Part shown: in pieces, positions 54,932 to 62,509 of the stretch
Layout of the letters: every line of letters begins with the position of its first letter
How positions within the stretch are numbered: position 1 is the first letter of the stretch
Assembly: GCF_004347735.1 (NCBI RefSeq)
Contig: NZ_SLTI01000013.1
Location: 1 to 64,000 of the forward strand
Length of the DNA: 64,000 nucleotides
Source: Sulfuricurvum sp. IAE1
Lineage (GTDB): Bacteria > Campylobacterota > Campylobacteria > Campylobacterales > Sulfurimonadaceae
Direction: 5' to 3'
Notes under the pieces: generated by a model
Databases searched by the model: none
Told to the model about the DNA's origin: nothing
The model's input: only the letters and a program-made list of their open reading frames with translations
Program-made: the position numbers and the translations under genes

Positions 54932-57754
54932 TTAACGGTACGGCCGTTTTTTCGCCGTCCCCTCCCGAAGCGGCGCTCTTGCGCCTTCTCTCACCCCTTG
55001 TTTGGAACGGTTTAGTTTGTTGAAACAGCTTTGGCAGATACTGAATTCGCTCTGCGGCGGCAGCGGTTTGGAGCACATTTTGCAGCGTGGGACGAAATGG
55101 CTTTGCTGGAGCGAATTCTCGATAAAGCGGTTGAGTTCACCCCGGAACGCGCGGGCTTTTTCGGCGTCGATGAAATACTCCCCGAGCCGATAGGAAAGCC
55201 AGAGGTAAAGGCTGATCTCTTTGATCCGGTCTTCGGCTTCCTGCAGCTCTTCCATTGTCAGCGCATGGCTTCCCAGATGGCGCGGAGGGATGTAGGCGAT
55301 CGGTTTTTTCTGCTCCAGTGCGCGGACGTAGCGTTCGAAAGAGGCCATCACCAGCGGGGAGGAGGTCGAGAGCGGGGCGGTTGCGAGGGTGTATTTGGTC
55401 CGCATGTCCAGATCGAAACGGTCAACGATGGCCGAGGCTTCCTGCATCGACTCGAGGTTGGCGGCACGGAAGGGGCCTTCGAACTTCATGTTGTCGACGA
55501 AAAATGCGATGATGGCGGAGAGGGAGCGCTCTTCGAGGATGTTCGAGACGAGCATGACGTGGTCGAAATTGGCCATGACGTTAAACGGGATGCGGATCGG
55601 CTCGGGCTGGGCGTTGAAAAGGGGGGCGATTTTTTTGAGGACGTCGGCGCTGAGCGCCCCGACGTACCCTTTTTCGGTGATGCCGTAGCGCCCCGCCCGC
55701 CCGGCGATCTGCTGCACTTCGCCGGGGGTGAGGAAGCGCTGGTTCTGGCCGTCGAATTTGTCGGCTTTGGAAAACAGCAGCGTTTTGATCGGGAGGTTGA
55801 GCCCCATGCTGATGGCGTCGGTCGCGACGAGGATCTGCGTCTCCCCTTCGCGGAACCGGCGGGCTTCTTCCCGGCGCACTTCGGGACTCAGGTTGCCGTA
55901 GATGACGCTGGTGCGGTACGTTTTGGAAAGCTGCTGTTTGAGCCGCAGCGCGTTGGCACGGGTGAAGGCGATGAGGGCCGTACCCTCTTCGATCGCGTCG
56001 ATCGGGGTGGGGGTGCGGAGGAGCTCGAGGGGGTTTTTGCGTTCGAATTCGACGATTTCGAGCGGCTCATTCAGGTATTCGGCGAGTGCCACGACCGCTT
56101 CACGCGCGTTCGGAGACCCCGTCATGATCACCGTCTTGGCGGGTGCGCCGATGATGGCGTTTGCCCAGGCCCATCCCCGGTCGCGGTCTCCGATCATCTG
56201 GACTTCGTCGATGACACAGACGTCGGCTTCGGTCTCGAATCCGAGCATTTCGATCGTTGAACTGATGTGGGTGGCGTCTTCGTCGATCAGCTGCTCTTCC
56301 CCGGTGATGAGGGAGACTGCGACGCCGTGTTCTTTAAGCGTTTCGTACCCTTCCAGGGCGAGGAGCCGCAACGGGGCGAGATAATATCCCGTCCCCGCTT
56401 TGCGCAGATGTTCGAATGCGCCGTAGGTCTTGCCGCTGTTGGTGGGGCCGATGTGAAGGATCAGCTTACGGCGTAGCGAACGGGCGAGGGGAAAAAGGTT
56501 TTTAAAGTCGCGTACGGTCCGGGCGAGAAGTTCCTGGCGCTGTCGGCGCAACAGCTCGCCGGCAATTTTTTGGTCGAACGCGAAAAGGACGCGGCGGGAG
56601 GTCTTGGCACTGATGTGAAGGGTTCCGCTCAAAAACGGGAGGAGCGTTTCCATCACGAGGGCATGGAGCCGCTCTTCCTCCAGTGCCAGCAGACGCGAGC
56701 GCTCGCGGCACTCCGAGACGAGCAGCTCCAGTTCGGCGAAGAAGAGCCGTTTTTCCTCTTCGAGCGTTTCGGCGATCATTGTTTCGATGCCGATATCCTC
56801 TTGTTTCCAGACCGCTTGGGTGATGCGGGAGAGATCGAGGGTGTGATGAGCGGTGTACTCGATCGTTTGGGACGTGTGGGGGAGTTCGATCGTGTGGGTC
56901 GTTTCGATCAGCAGATCGTCGCCGTGTTCGCTGAGGTTCGCGGTTTCGCCCAGAAGGCGTTTGAGGACGCTCAAAGGGAGGGGAACATCGCTTTCCGAGG
57001 CGGTGGGCGGCGCGCTTTTGAGTGCCGAAACGATCTCGCCGGGGCTTAGGTAGCGATGGGGATCGAGGGTCGCCGTAAAACGGTCGGTTTGTTCCTGTTT
57101 TTGTGATGTAAGGGTTTGTTTGAGAAGGGCGATCTCCGCGGTGAGGGTGTCGATATCTTCCTCATGTAGGCGCCGTTCGTTGAGCGGAGGGGTTTTGAGA
57201 ACCTGTATTTTGGTAAAACGCTCATTTCCCAGGGTGTAGACGATCGGGGCGTAAAACTCCAGCCGGTCGTCGTAACCGAGTTTCCCGTCGAGCGCTTTTT
57301 CGAGCGTTTCGCGTTTGCCGACGTAGCGGAGGTGCTCGAGTTTGGCGGCGATTTTCTCGGGGGTGATTTTGCGGGTTCGGACGTCGATAAACGCGGCGTG
57401 CAGTTCCCGCCGCTCGTCGGCGGAGATGTCGAAGGCGTCGAGGAACTCGTCGATCTTCTCTTCGCGTTCGTGAGGTTTTTCCTTGGGTTTGGGATTCGGG
57501 TAGATTTTCCCTTCGTGATGGAAAAACTCGACGATGAGGGCGCGGTTGTCGCTCTCCCCTTCCGACCAGATCCGCCGGAACGTTTTGATGAGCCCCGCTT
57601 TGTCGGTGGTACCGTCGAAGACCCCAAGCGTATGGGCCAGCGCGATCAGCGTTTCGGAAGGGACCCGTTCGATCCCCTCGTCAAATCCTTCATCACCGAA
57701 AAAACGGCGGATCGCCTGGTTGAGTTTGATCATTTTTTTCTTTTTCTTTGCCAT
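54932..57754 (-). CDS. SUV3-like DExH RNA helicase with zinc-ribbon tail
   Basis: A 940-residue helicase. Motif I is GPTNSGKTYGA, motif II DEVQM and motif VI QIAGRAGRYG. These match the SUV3 family (mitochondrial degradosome) rather than bacterial RNA helicases. The first 430 residues form an extra region with helical repeats. The last 60 residues hold a Cys4 zinc-ribbon (CKMCSKPLPP...CQSC). An RNA decay role is a family inference. I take ATG 57754; a longer frame to 57808 has no ribosome site. Confidence 0.85.
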   Translation of the reverse strand: MAKKKKKMIKLNQAIRRFFGDEGFDEGIERVPSETLIALAHTLGVFDGTTDKAGLIKTFRRIWSEGESDNRALIVEFFHHEGKIYPNPKPKEKPHEREEKIDEFLDAFDISADERRELHAAFIDVRTRKITPEKIAAKLEHLRYVGKRETLEKALDGKLGYDDRLEFYAPIVYTLGNERFTKIQVLKTPPLNERRLHEEDIDTLTAEIALLKQTLTSQKQEQTDRFTATLDPHRYLSPGEIVSALKSAPPTASESDVPLPLSVLKRLLGETANLSEHGDDLLIETTHTIELPHTSQTIEYTAHHTLDLSRITQAVWKQEDIGIETMIAETLEEEKRLFFAELELLVSECRERSRLLALEEERLHALVMETLLPFLSGTLHISAKTSRRVLFAFDQKIAGELLRRQRQELLARTVRDFKNLFPLARSLRRKLILHIGPTNSGKTYGAFEHLRKAGTGYYLAPLRLLALEGYETLKEHGVAVSLITGEEQLIDEDATHISSTIEMLGFETEADVCVIDEVQMIGDRDRGWAWANAIIGAPAKTVIMTGSPNAREAVVALAEYLNEPLEIVEFERKNPLELLRTPTPIDAIEEGTALIAFTRANALRLKQQLSKTYRTSVIYGNLSPEVRREEARRFREGETQILVATDAISMGLNLPIKTLLFSKADKFDGQNQRFLTPGEVQQIAGRAGRYGITEKGYVGALSADVLKKIAPLFNAQPEPIRIPFNVMANFDHVMLVSNILEERSLSAIIAFFVDNMKFEGPFRAANLESMQEASAIVDRFDLDMRTKYTLATAPLSTSSPLVMASFERYVRALEQKKPIAYIPPRHLGSHALTMEELQEAEDRIKEISLYLWLSYRLGEYFIDAEKARAFRGELNRFIENSLQQSHFVPRCKMCSKPLPPQSEFSICQSCFNKLNRSKQGVREGARAPLREGTAKKRPYR

Positions 57755-57837
57755 GATGAAAGTGTAGCCTAAATTTATAAGGCTAAAGCGCCGATTGCTT
57801 CGATACACTTTCGCACAATCACAATACGGACGGGGAA

Positions 57838-58146
57838 ATGGTGGATCTGAACGTCGACGAATGGACGCAGGAAGAGTTTCTGCGCAACAAAAAAGAGCTC
57901 GAAGCGCAGGGGATCAAAGTGCTGCTGATCGATACGATCCTCAACCCCATCGACGGCATCGAAACGACTCTCTATGCCCCGCCCCTGCTGAAAAACGAGG
58001 AGCCGGGGAGCGTTTTCGTCTTTTACTGCGATACGGGGAAATCGTCCAAAGAGCGGCTGGCGGAATTTCGCACCAAATTTCCCGATCACGTCTGCATCAG
58101 TCTGCGGGGAGGACGAGGGTATTGGCGCAAACATCTGAGGGTATAA
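57838..58146 (+). CDS. Rhodanese-like small protein
   Basis: A 102-residue protein whose C-terminal half has YCDTGKSSKERLAEF, the rhodanese active-site loop pattern with the persulfide Cys and two small residues behind it. A short N-terminal part with DTILNP precedes it. The length is near the usual single rhodanese domain. It would carry sulfur as a persulfide. It overlaps the start of the following gene by 25 bases. Confidence 0.7.
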   Translation: MVDLNVDEWTQEEFLRNKKELEAQGIKVLLIDTILNPIDGIETTLYAPPLLKNEEPGSVFVFYCDTGKSSKERLAEFRTKFPDHVCISLRGGRGYWRKHLRV

Positions 58147-59069
58147 CGCAGGCGTTTGGGGCGTTTGCCCTTGCCCTTGCCCAGGGGCGGTATTATGAAG
58201 CCCACGAGGAGCTCGAGATATTGTGGTATCCCCGCCGCTTCGAAGACGATGACGAGATACGTTTCTGGAAAGGGTGTATCAACGCCGCGGTCAGTTTCGA
58301 GCTGATCAAGCGGGGGCGCCCCTTCCCCTCGCGCAAAGCGTGGGGGACGTACCTCAAATACCGGGGGTGTCTTGAGCGCCTTGTTACCCCCCGTAAAGAA
58401 CTCTACGTTAGAATTACGCAAACCATAGACCAACACCGGAGCTTCATGATGTCCGAATTTTTAAAAGCGATGGAATTCCGTCACGCCTGCAAGCGTTTCG
58501 ATACCCAAAAAAAGATCCCCTCCGAGCAGTTTGATTCGATCCTCGAAGTGGCCCGCCTCTCCCCCTCGTCTTTCGGGATGGAGCCGTGGCGGCTGATCGT
58601 GGTGCGCAACCCTTCGTTGCGCAAGGCGCTCAAGCCCTCGTGCTGGAACCAAAGCCAGATCGTCGAGGCGAGTGAACTGGTTATTTTCACGACCGATGAT
58701 GATTCGGTGCGCAGCGGGACTCCTTATGTCCGTAAAATGTTCAACCGCCGCGGACTCGACGAAGAGGCGGTGAATACCTACATGAACGTCTACAAAAACT
58801 ACCTGGAGCCGATCGAATGCGACGAAGCGCTGCTGCGTAACTGGACCGCCAAGCAGTGCTATATCGCCTGCGCCAACATGATGACCTATGCGGCGACCCT
58901 GGGGATCGACAGCTGTCCGATCGAGGGATTCGACCGCGAAGAGATCGAAGCGATACTCGACCTTGATGAAGGGCGCAGCGTGGCGCTCATCTGCGCGTTC
59001 GGCTATCGGGTGAACCCGCAGGGCGAGCACAAACGGCTTGATCCGGGACAGATCGTCGAATACCGTTAA
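58122..59069 (+). CDS. DUF309 domain joined in one frame to a nitroreductase
   Basis: An open frame of 315 residues from TTG 58122 (GAGGG ahead). The first 108 residues are a DUF309 domain (EAHEELEILWYPRRF, then FWKGCINAAVSFELIKRG), and the rest is the nitroreductase annotated separately. No stop separates them, although each is normally its own gene. It could be a true fusion, or the DUF309 stop may be lost, with the reductase also made from its inner start at 58446. DUF309 function is unknown. Confidence 0.6.
   Translation: MAQTSEGITQAFGAFALALAQGRYYEAHEELEILWYPRRFEDDDEIRFWKGCINAAVSFELIKRGRPFPSRKAWGTYLKYRGCLERLVTPRKELYVRITQTIDQHRSFMMSEFLKAMEFRHACKRFDTQKKIPSEQFDSILEVARLSPSSFGMEPWRLIVVRNPSLRKALKPSCWNQSQIVEASELVIFTTDDDSVRSGTPYVRKMFNRRGLDEEAVNTYMNVYKNYLEPIECDEALLRNWTAKQCYIACANMMTYAATLGIDSCPIEGFDREEIEAILDLDEGRSVALICAFGYRVNPQGEHKRLDPGQIVEYR
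58446..59069 (+). CDS. Nitroreductase-family NAD(P)H oxidoreductase (inner start)
   Basis: The FMN-dependent nitroreductase part of the previous frame, 207 residues, from an inner ATG at 58446 with GGAG 5 bases upstream. The N-terminal MEFRHACKRFD start carries the FMN phosphate-binding Arg. SPSSFGMEPWRLIVV and the C-terminal ICAFGYR complete the fold. Homologues reduce quinones, nitro compounds or flavins. The good inner ribosome site suggests independent synthesis. Confidence 0.8.
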   Translation: MMSEFLKAMEFRHACKRFDTQKKIPSEQFDSILEVARLSPSSFGMEPWRLIVVRNPSLRKALKPSCWNQSQIVEASELVIFTTDDDSVRSGTPYVRKMFNRRGLDEEAVNTYMNVYKNYLEPIECDEALLRNWTAKQCYIACANMMTYAATLGIDSCPIEGFDREEIEAILDLDEGRSVALICAFGYRVNPQGEHKRLDPGQIVEYR

Positions 59070-59080
59070 GCGAGGATAGC

Positions 59081-59929
59081 ATGCTGAAAAAAATCGAGCA
59101 CGTCGAGGACAAAGTGGGGTATTACACCGACCTGGCCCTGAGTTACGCGACCGAGTACGGCCTTAAACTCCTCGGGGCGCTGGCGATCTTTTTCATCGGG
59201 AAATGGATTGTCCGAAAAATCGTGATGCTGATGCGCCGCGCGATGGAGCGTTCCCGCGTCGACGAGACGCTGATCAGTTTTGCGGGGAATGCCCTGAGCG
59301 TTGCGCTGATGATCGCCGTTATCGTGGCGGCGGCCAGCAACCTCGGGATCAATACCACCTCGTTCGTCGCCGTATTCGGTGCGGCGGGTCTTGCGATCGG
59401 CCTCGCGCTCAAAGACACCCTCTCCAATGTCGGTGCGGCGGTGCTGATCATCTTTTTCCGGCCGTTCAAGGTGGGGGATTTTATCGAGACGGCGGGAGTA
59501 ATGGGGACGGTCAAGACGATCAACCTCTTTTCGACGACGCTGACGACGACCGACAACCGTTCCATCATCATCCCAAACGGAGCGCTGATTTCGGGGAATA
59601 TCATCAACTACACGGGCAACGAGACGCGGCGGATCGACATGGTGTTCGATATCGACTACAAAGACGACCTCAAACTCGCCAAAACGGTTATCCTTGAAAT
59701 CCTCGAAGCTCATCCCAAGGTGCTTCAAGAGCCTGAACCGCTGGTCGCGGTAGGTGCCCTGGCCCAGAATTCGGTTCAAATCGTCGCCCGTCCGTGGGTC
59801 CATGTGGACGACTACTGGAATACGATGTTCGAGGTGACCGAAGCGGTCAAGGAGGCGTTTGACCGCAACCGGATCACCGTGCCGTTTCCGCAGATGGTGA
59901 CCCACGTCGTGCAAGAAGGGGAGAAATGA
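59081..59929 (+). CDS. Small-conductance mechanosensitive channel (MscS family)
   Basis: A 282-residue channel. Three membrane helices lie in the first 130 residues, with the glycine/alanine-rich pore helix FGAAGLAIGLALKDTLSNVG. The MscS beta domain (PFKVGDFIETAGVMGTV) and the C-terminal alpha/beta vestibule follow. It opens under membrane tension and protects cells from osmotic down-shock. Its stop overlaps the next start by 4 bases. Confidence 0.93.
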   Translation: MLKKIEHVEDKVGYYTDLALSYATEYGLKLLGALAIFFIGKWIVRKIVMLMRRAMERSRVDETLISFAGNALSVALMIAVIVAAASNLGINTTSFVAVFGAAGLAIGLALKDTLSNVGAAVLIIFFRPFKVGDFIETAGVMGTVKTINLFSTTLTTTDNRSIIIPNGALISGNIINYTGNETRRIDMVFDIDYKDDLKLAKTVILEILEAHPKVLQEPEPLVAVGALAQNSVQIVARPWVHVDDYWNTMFEVTEAVKEAFDRNRITVPFPQMVTHVVQEGEK

Positions 59930-60630
59930 TCCGAAAAGCGCTCTGCAGCGTGCTGTGCGCGTCGGCCCTGTCCGCAAACGACGGCAAGGTCGTGACCCAC
60001 AGCGAATTTTCCTACATCAATACCAAAGGGAACACCGACACCACGTCGCTGGCGTTCGAGGGAAATGCGAAAACGTCGGTAGGGGTCCATGTCTTCCGTG
60101 CCCACGTCGACGCTTACCGTTCCAGCGACAGCGGCCAGACGTCGAAGGACAAATGGTCGAGCGAGCTCAACTACGATTACCGCCTCTGCCCCAGAGTTTC
60201 GCTCAACTATCTCGCCGGATACAAGCAAGACCGTTTCAGCGGGTTCGATTACCAGCTCTACACCGGACCCGGTATCGGGGTAAAGCCGCTGGACGAGAGT
60301 GCGCATACCCTCGATTTGCAGGCGAACGTCCTCTACGGCCGGGACAAGCCCGAAAACCTCCCCGAAGACGATTATTTTTCAAGTAAACTGGGGGCGATCT
60401 ACCGCTGGAAGGTACAGGAGAACCTCAAATTCATCCAGGAAGCGACGTACAGGATCAATCTCGAAGACACCCGCTACAGTTTCTTTTACAGCAAAAGCGC
60501 GATCGAGACCAAAATCAACTCTTCCCTCTCGATGGGGGTCAGCTATAAAATCGACTACGTCAACACCCCGCCCCCGCCGTCGAAAAATACCGACCGGACG
60601 TTTCTGGCGTCGTTGATTATCGATTATTAA
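59926..60630 (+). CDS. DUF481-family outer-membrane protein (YdiY-like)
   Basis: A 234-residue protein of the DUF481 family. It has a signal peptide (about 1-17) and the hallmark FSYINTKGNTDTTSL strand. Repeated amphipathic strands continue to the C-terminal Tyr, as expected for a 12-strand barrel. The role is unknown; family members are induced by acid or envelope stress. It is coupled to mscS by ATGA overlap and converges with the MFS gene, 4 bases overlapping. Confidence 0.82.
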   Translation: MIRKALCSVLCASALSANDGKVVTHSEFSYINTKGNTDTTSLAFEGNAKTSVGVHVFRAHVDAYRSSDSGQTSKDKWSSELNYDYRLCPRVSLNYLAGYKQDRFSGFDYQLYTGPGIGVKPLDESAHTLDLQANVLYGRDKPENLPEDDYFSSKLGAIYRWKVQENLKFIQEATYRINLEDTRYSFFYSKSAIETKINSSLSMGVSYKIDYVNTPPPPSKNTDRTFLASLIIDY

Positions 60631-61721
60631 AGAGGTCGGTAGCGTTTAAACGCCGCGGCGGCACCCAGTGCCGCGGCCGCACCTCCCACGAACAGCAGCG
60701 AGGGCGTATACTGGTACAGAACTCCCGCTCCAAGCGCCCCCACGAATCCCCCAAGACCGTAGGATATCCCGAAAAAGAATTGCTGAGCGAGGCGGCGGGC
60801 GCTGTAGAGATGAAAGAGCAGCGCGATCGCCGAAGAGTGAAAAAGGGCGAAGCTGAACGCGTGAAGCACCTGTGACGCGTAGAGCATGGCGACGTTGCCC
60901 GGAAAAAGGGCGACGATCAGCCAGCGCAGCGCCGTAACCGATGCGGTGAGAACGAGCAGCCGATGGAGATTTCCGCGCAGCAGGGGGCCTTGGAAGTAGA
61001 ACATGACAATTTCGGCGATCACGCCGAAACTCCACAGCCATACCGTCGTCTGGAGGCTGACGCCGTGATCGGTCGCGTAAATCGTGAAAAAATTGTAAAA
61101 CGGGCCGAAGCTCACCTGCATCAGGAAAAACCCGATCCACAGCATCCGGTGTTCCCCGATGCCGAATCGGCATCGCTCATCAGTGCATTCGGAAGATCGG
61201 GCATGACGCTGCCGCAGCCCGATGAGCGCGCCCAAACCAACGGCGACCCATGCCGCGGCTACCAGGAAAGCGACCCCGACGTAGGGCCCGGTAAGGTATT
61301 CGACGAGGAGCAACGACACGGCGATAAAGCCGATGGAGCCGAAAAGACGGATGCGCCCGTAGCGCTCTTTCCCGATCGATTCGAGGGCGATCACCTCGAT
61401 GTAGGGGAGGACGAGGGCCAGGCCGATCCCAAAGAGGATGTTTACGCTCAAAAGAGGCCAGAAGGACTCCAGCGCGGGGTAGAATCCGCTCGCCGATCCC
61501 CCCATCAGGGCAAGGGCGGTGAAAAAGGTGCGCTGGTCGAGGCGGAATCCGCGCAGGAACAAAAACGGAAGGGCAAACCGCACCAGCGGCGCGGCGGCGA
61601 AAACGGTGCCGATCTGGATCGGGTCGTAGCCGACCTGGGAGAGGATTTTGGGGATAAAAATGATGTGTACGCCGACCAGGGCGAAGTAGATGAAATAAAA
61701 CGCGGCGACGAGCGGTGCCAT
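60627..61721 (-). CDS. MFS transporter (LacY/HcaT-like)
   Basis: A 364-residue transporter with eleven or twelve hydrophobic helices and no MFS sugar-porter signature. The N-terminal FYFIYFALVGVH and the GIGLALVLPYIEV segment resemble the 3-phenylpropionate-like MFS_1 subgroup (HcaT). Its substrate is unknown. ATG 61721 shares one base with the RDD gene stop (TGATG), so the two are coupled. Confidence 0.8.
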   Translation of the reverse strand: MAPLVAAFYFIYFALVGVHIIFIPKILSQVGYDPIQIGTVFAAAPLVRFALPFLFLRGFRLDQRTFFTALALMGGSASGFYPALESFWPLLSVNILFGIGLALVLPYIEVIALESIGKERYGRIRLFGSIGFIAVSLLLVEYLTGPYVGVAFLVAAAWVAVGLGALIGLRQRHARSSECTDERCRFGIGEHRMLWIGFFLMQVSFGPFYNFFTIYATDHGVSLQTTVWLWSFGVIAEIVMFYFQGPLLRGNLHRLLVLTASVTALRWLIVALFPGNVAMLYASQVLHAFSFALFHSSAIALLFHLYSARRLAQQFFFGISYGLGGFVGALGAGVLYQYTPSLLFVGGAAAALGAAAAFKRYRPL

Positions 61722-62230
61722 CACGATTCGCGGATGACCGCAGTGCCGCTGAGGAGATCGTGCAGCGCCCGTGCGTCTTTACGCAAGAGTCCCACGAAAA
61801 AGCCGACCAGGGTGAGTGCCGATACGAAATAGCCGACGAAGCGGAGGGTCAGTTTCCAGTAGGGGGCGTTTTGCAGCGTCCGCGCGTCCACGACGCGGAT
61901 GCGTGCCATTTTTTTGCCCGGCGTTTGGCCGCTTCGGTGCCAGAACCATACGTAGGCAACCAAAAACAGGCCGATCTGCAGCGCCGATGCGACCGGATCG
62001 GGTGGATTGGTGCGGGCTTTGGGATCTCCGACGATCACATCCAGGCCGCCGGCCGTGTGCATCTGGTCGTACCCGAAAAAGGCGGTGACGAGCAATGAGA
62101 TCGGGAGCCCGATCATGAATATATCGGTGAAGAACCCGAGTGCGCGCGATCTGAAAGGAGCATACACGGTTTCCGGTGTTTCGGATCGGGTCGGAAGCCG
62201 TTTTTTCTTTTTGGGTGTTTGCCGTCGCAT
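61721..62230 (-). CDS. RDD-family membrane protein
   Basis: A 169-residue protein with three or four hydrophobic helices. Conserved residues are the Arg in FRSRALGFFTDIF at the start (the RDD Arg-Asp pair) and QTPGKKMARIRVVD between the helices, typical of RDD domains. RDD proteins are thought to take part in ion or Na+/H+ movement. ATG 62230 has no clear ribosome site, and ATG 62248 is possible too. The region upstream (62231-62509) is mostly non-coding. Confidence 0.8.
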   Translation of the reverse strand: MRRQTPKKKKRLPTRSETPETVYAPFRSRALGFFTDIFMIGLPISLLVTAFFGYDQMHTAGGLDVIVGDPKARTNPPDPVASALQIGLFLVAYVWFWHRSGQTPGKKMARIRVVDARTLQNAPYWKLTLRFVGYFVSALTLVGFFVGLLRKDARALHDLLSGTAVIRES

Positions 62231-62294
62231 GGGGAAATTGTAGCGCATGCCAGATTAAAAACAGGCGTTATTACTATTCGTTTACTAAGTTGGT

Positions 62295-62354
62295 TCATAA
62301 TGTCACTGATCCCGATTGACGGCAGCAAGTCAAAGGGGAGTTTTTTTCATTCAT
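62295..62354 (-). other. 19-codon ORF with strong ribosome site upstream of the RDD gene
   Basis: ATG 62354 on the minus strand is preceded by AAGGAGTGAGTG, but the frame closes after 19 codons (TGA at 62295-62297). It could be a leader peptide or the remnant start of a lost gene. The surrounding 62231-62509 has several short GC hairpins and no gene. Confidence 0.3.
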
Positions 62355-62509
62355 CACTCACTCCTTAAGTTTCAAAGCATCCCCGGCCTTCGGTGGCCGC
62401 GGGCCTTTTCCCGCTTTTCTCACAAACAATGAACAAAACCGTGTTATAAATCTGTTAATGTAGGCGTTCCCCCGTTCCCGTAGGAAAACGGGAGACTTAG
62501 AAGATGTTA

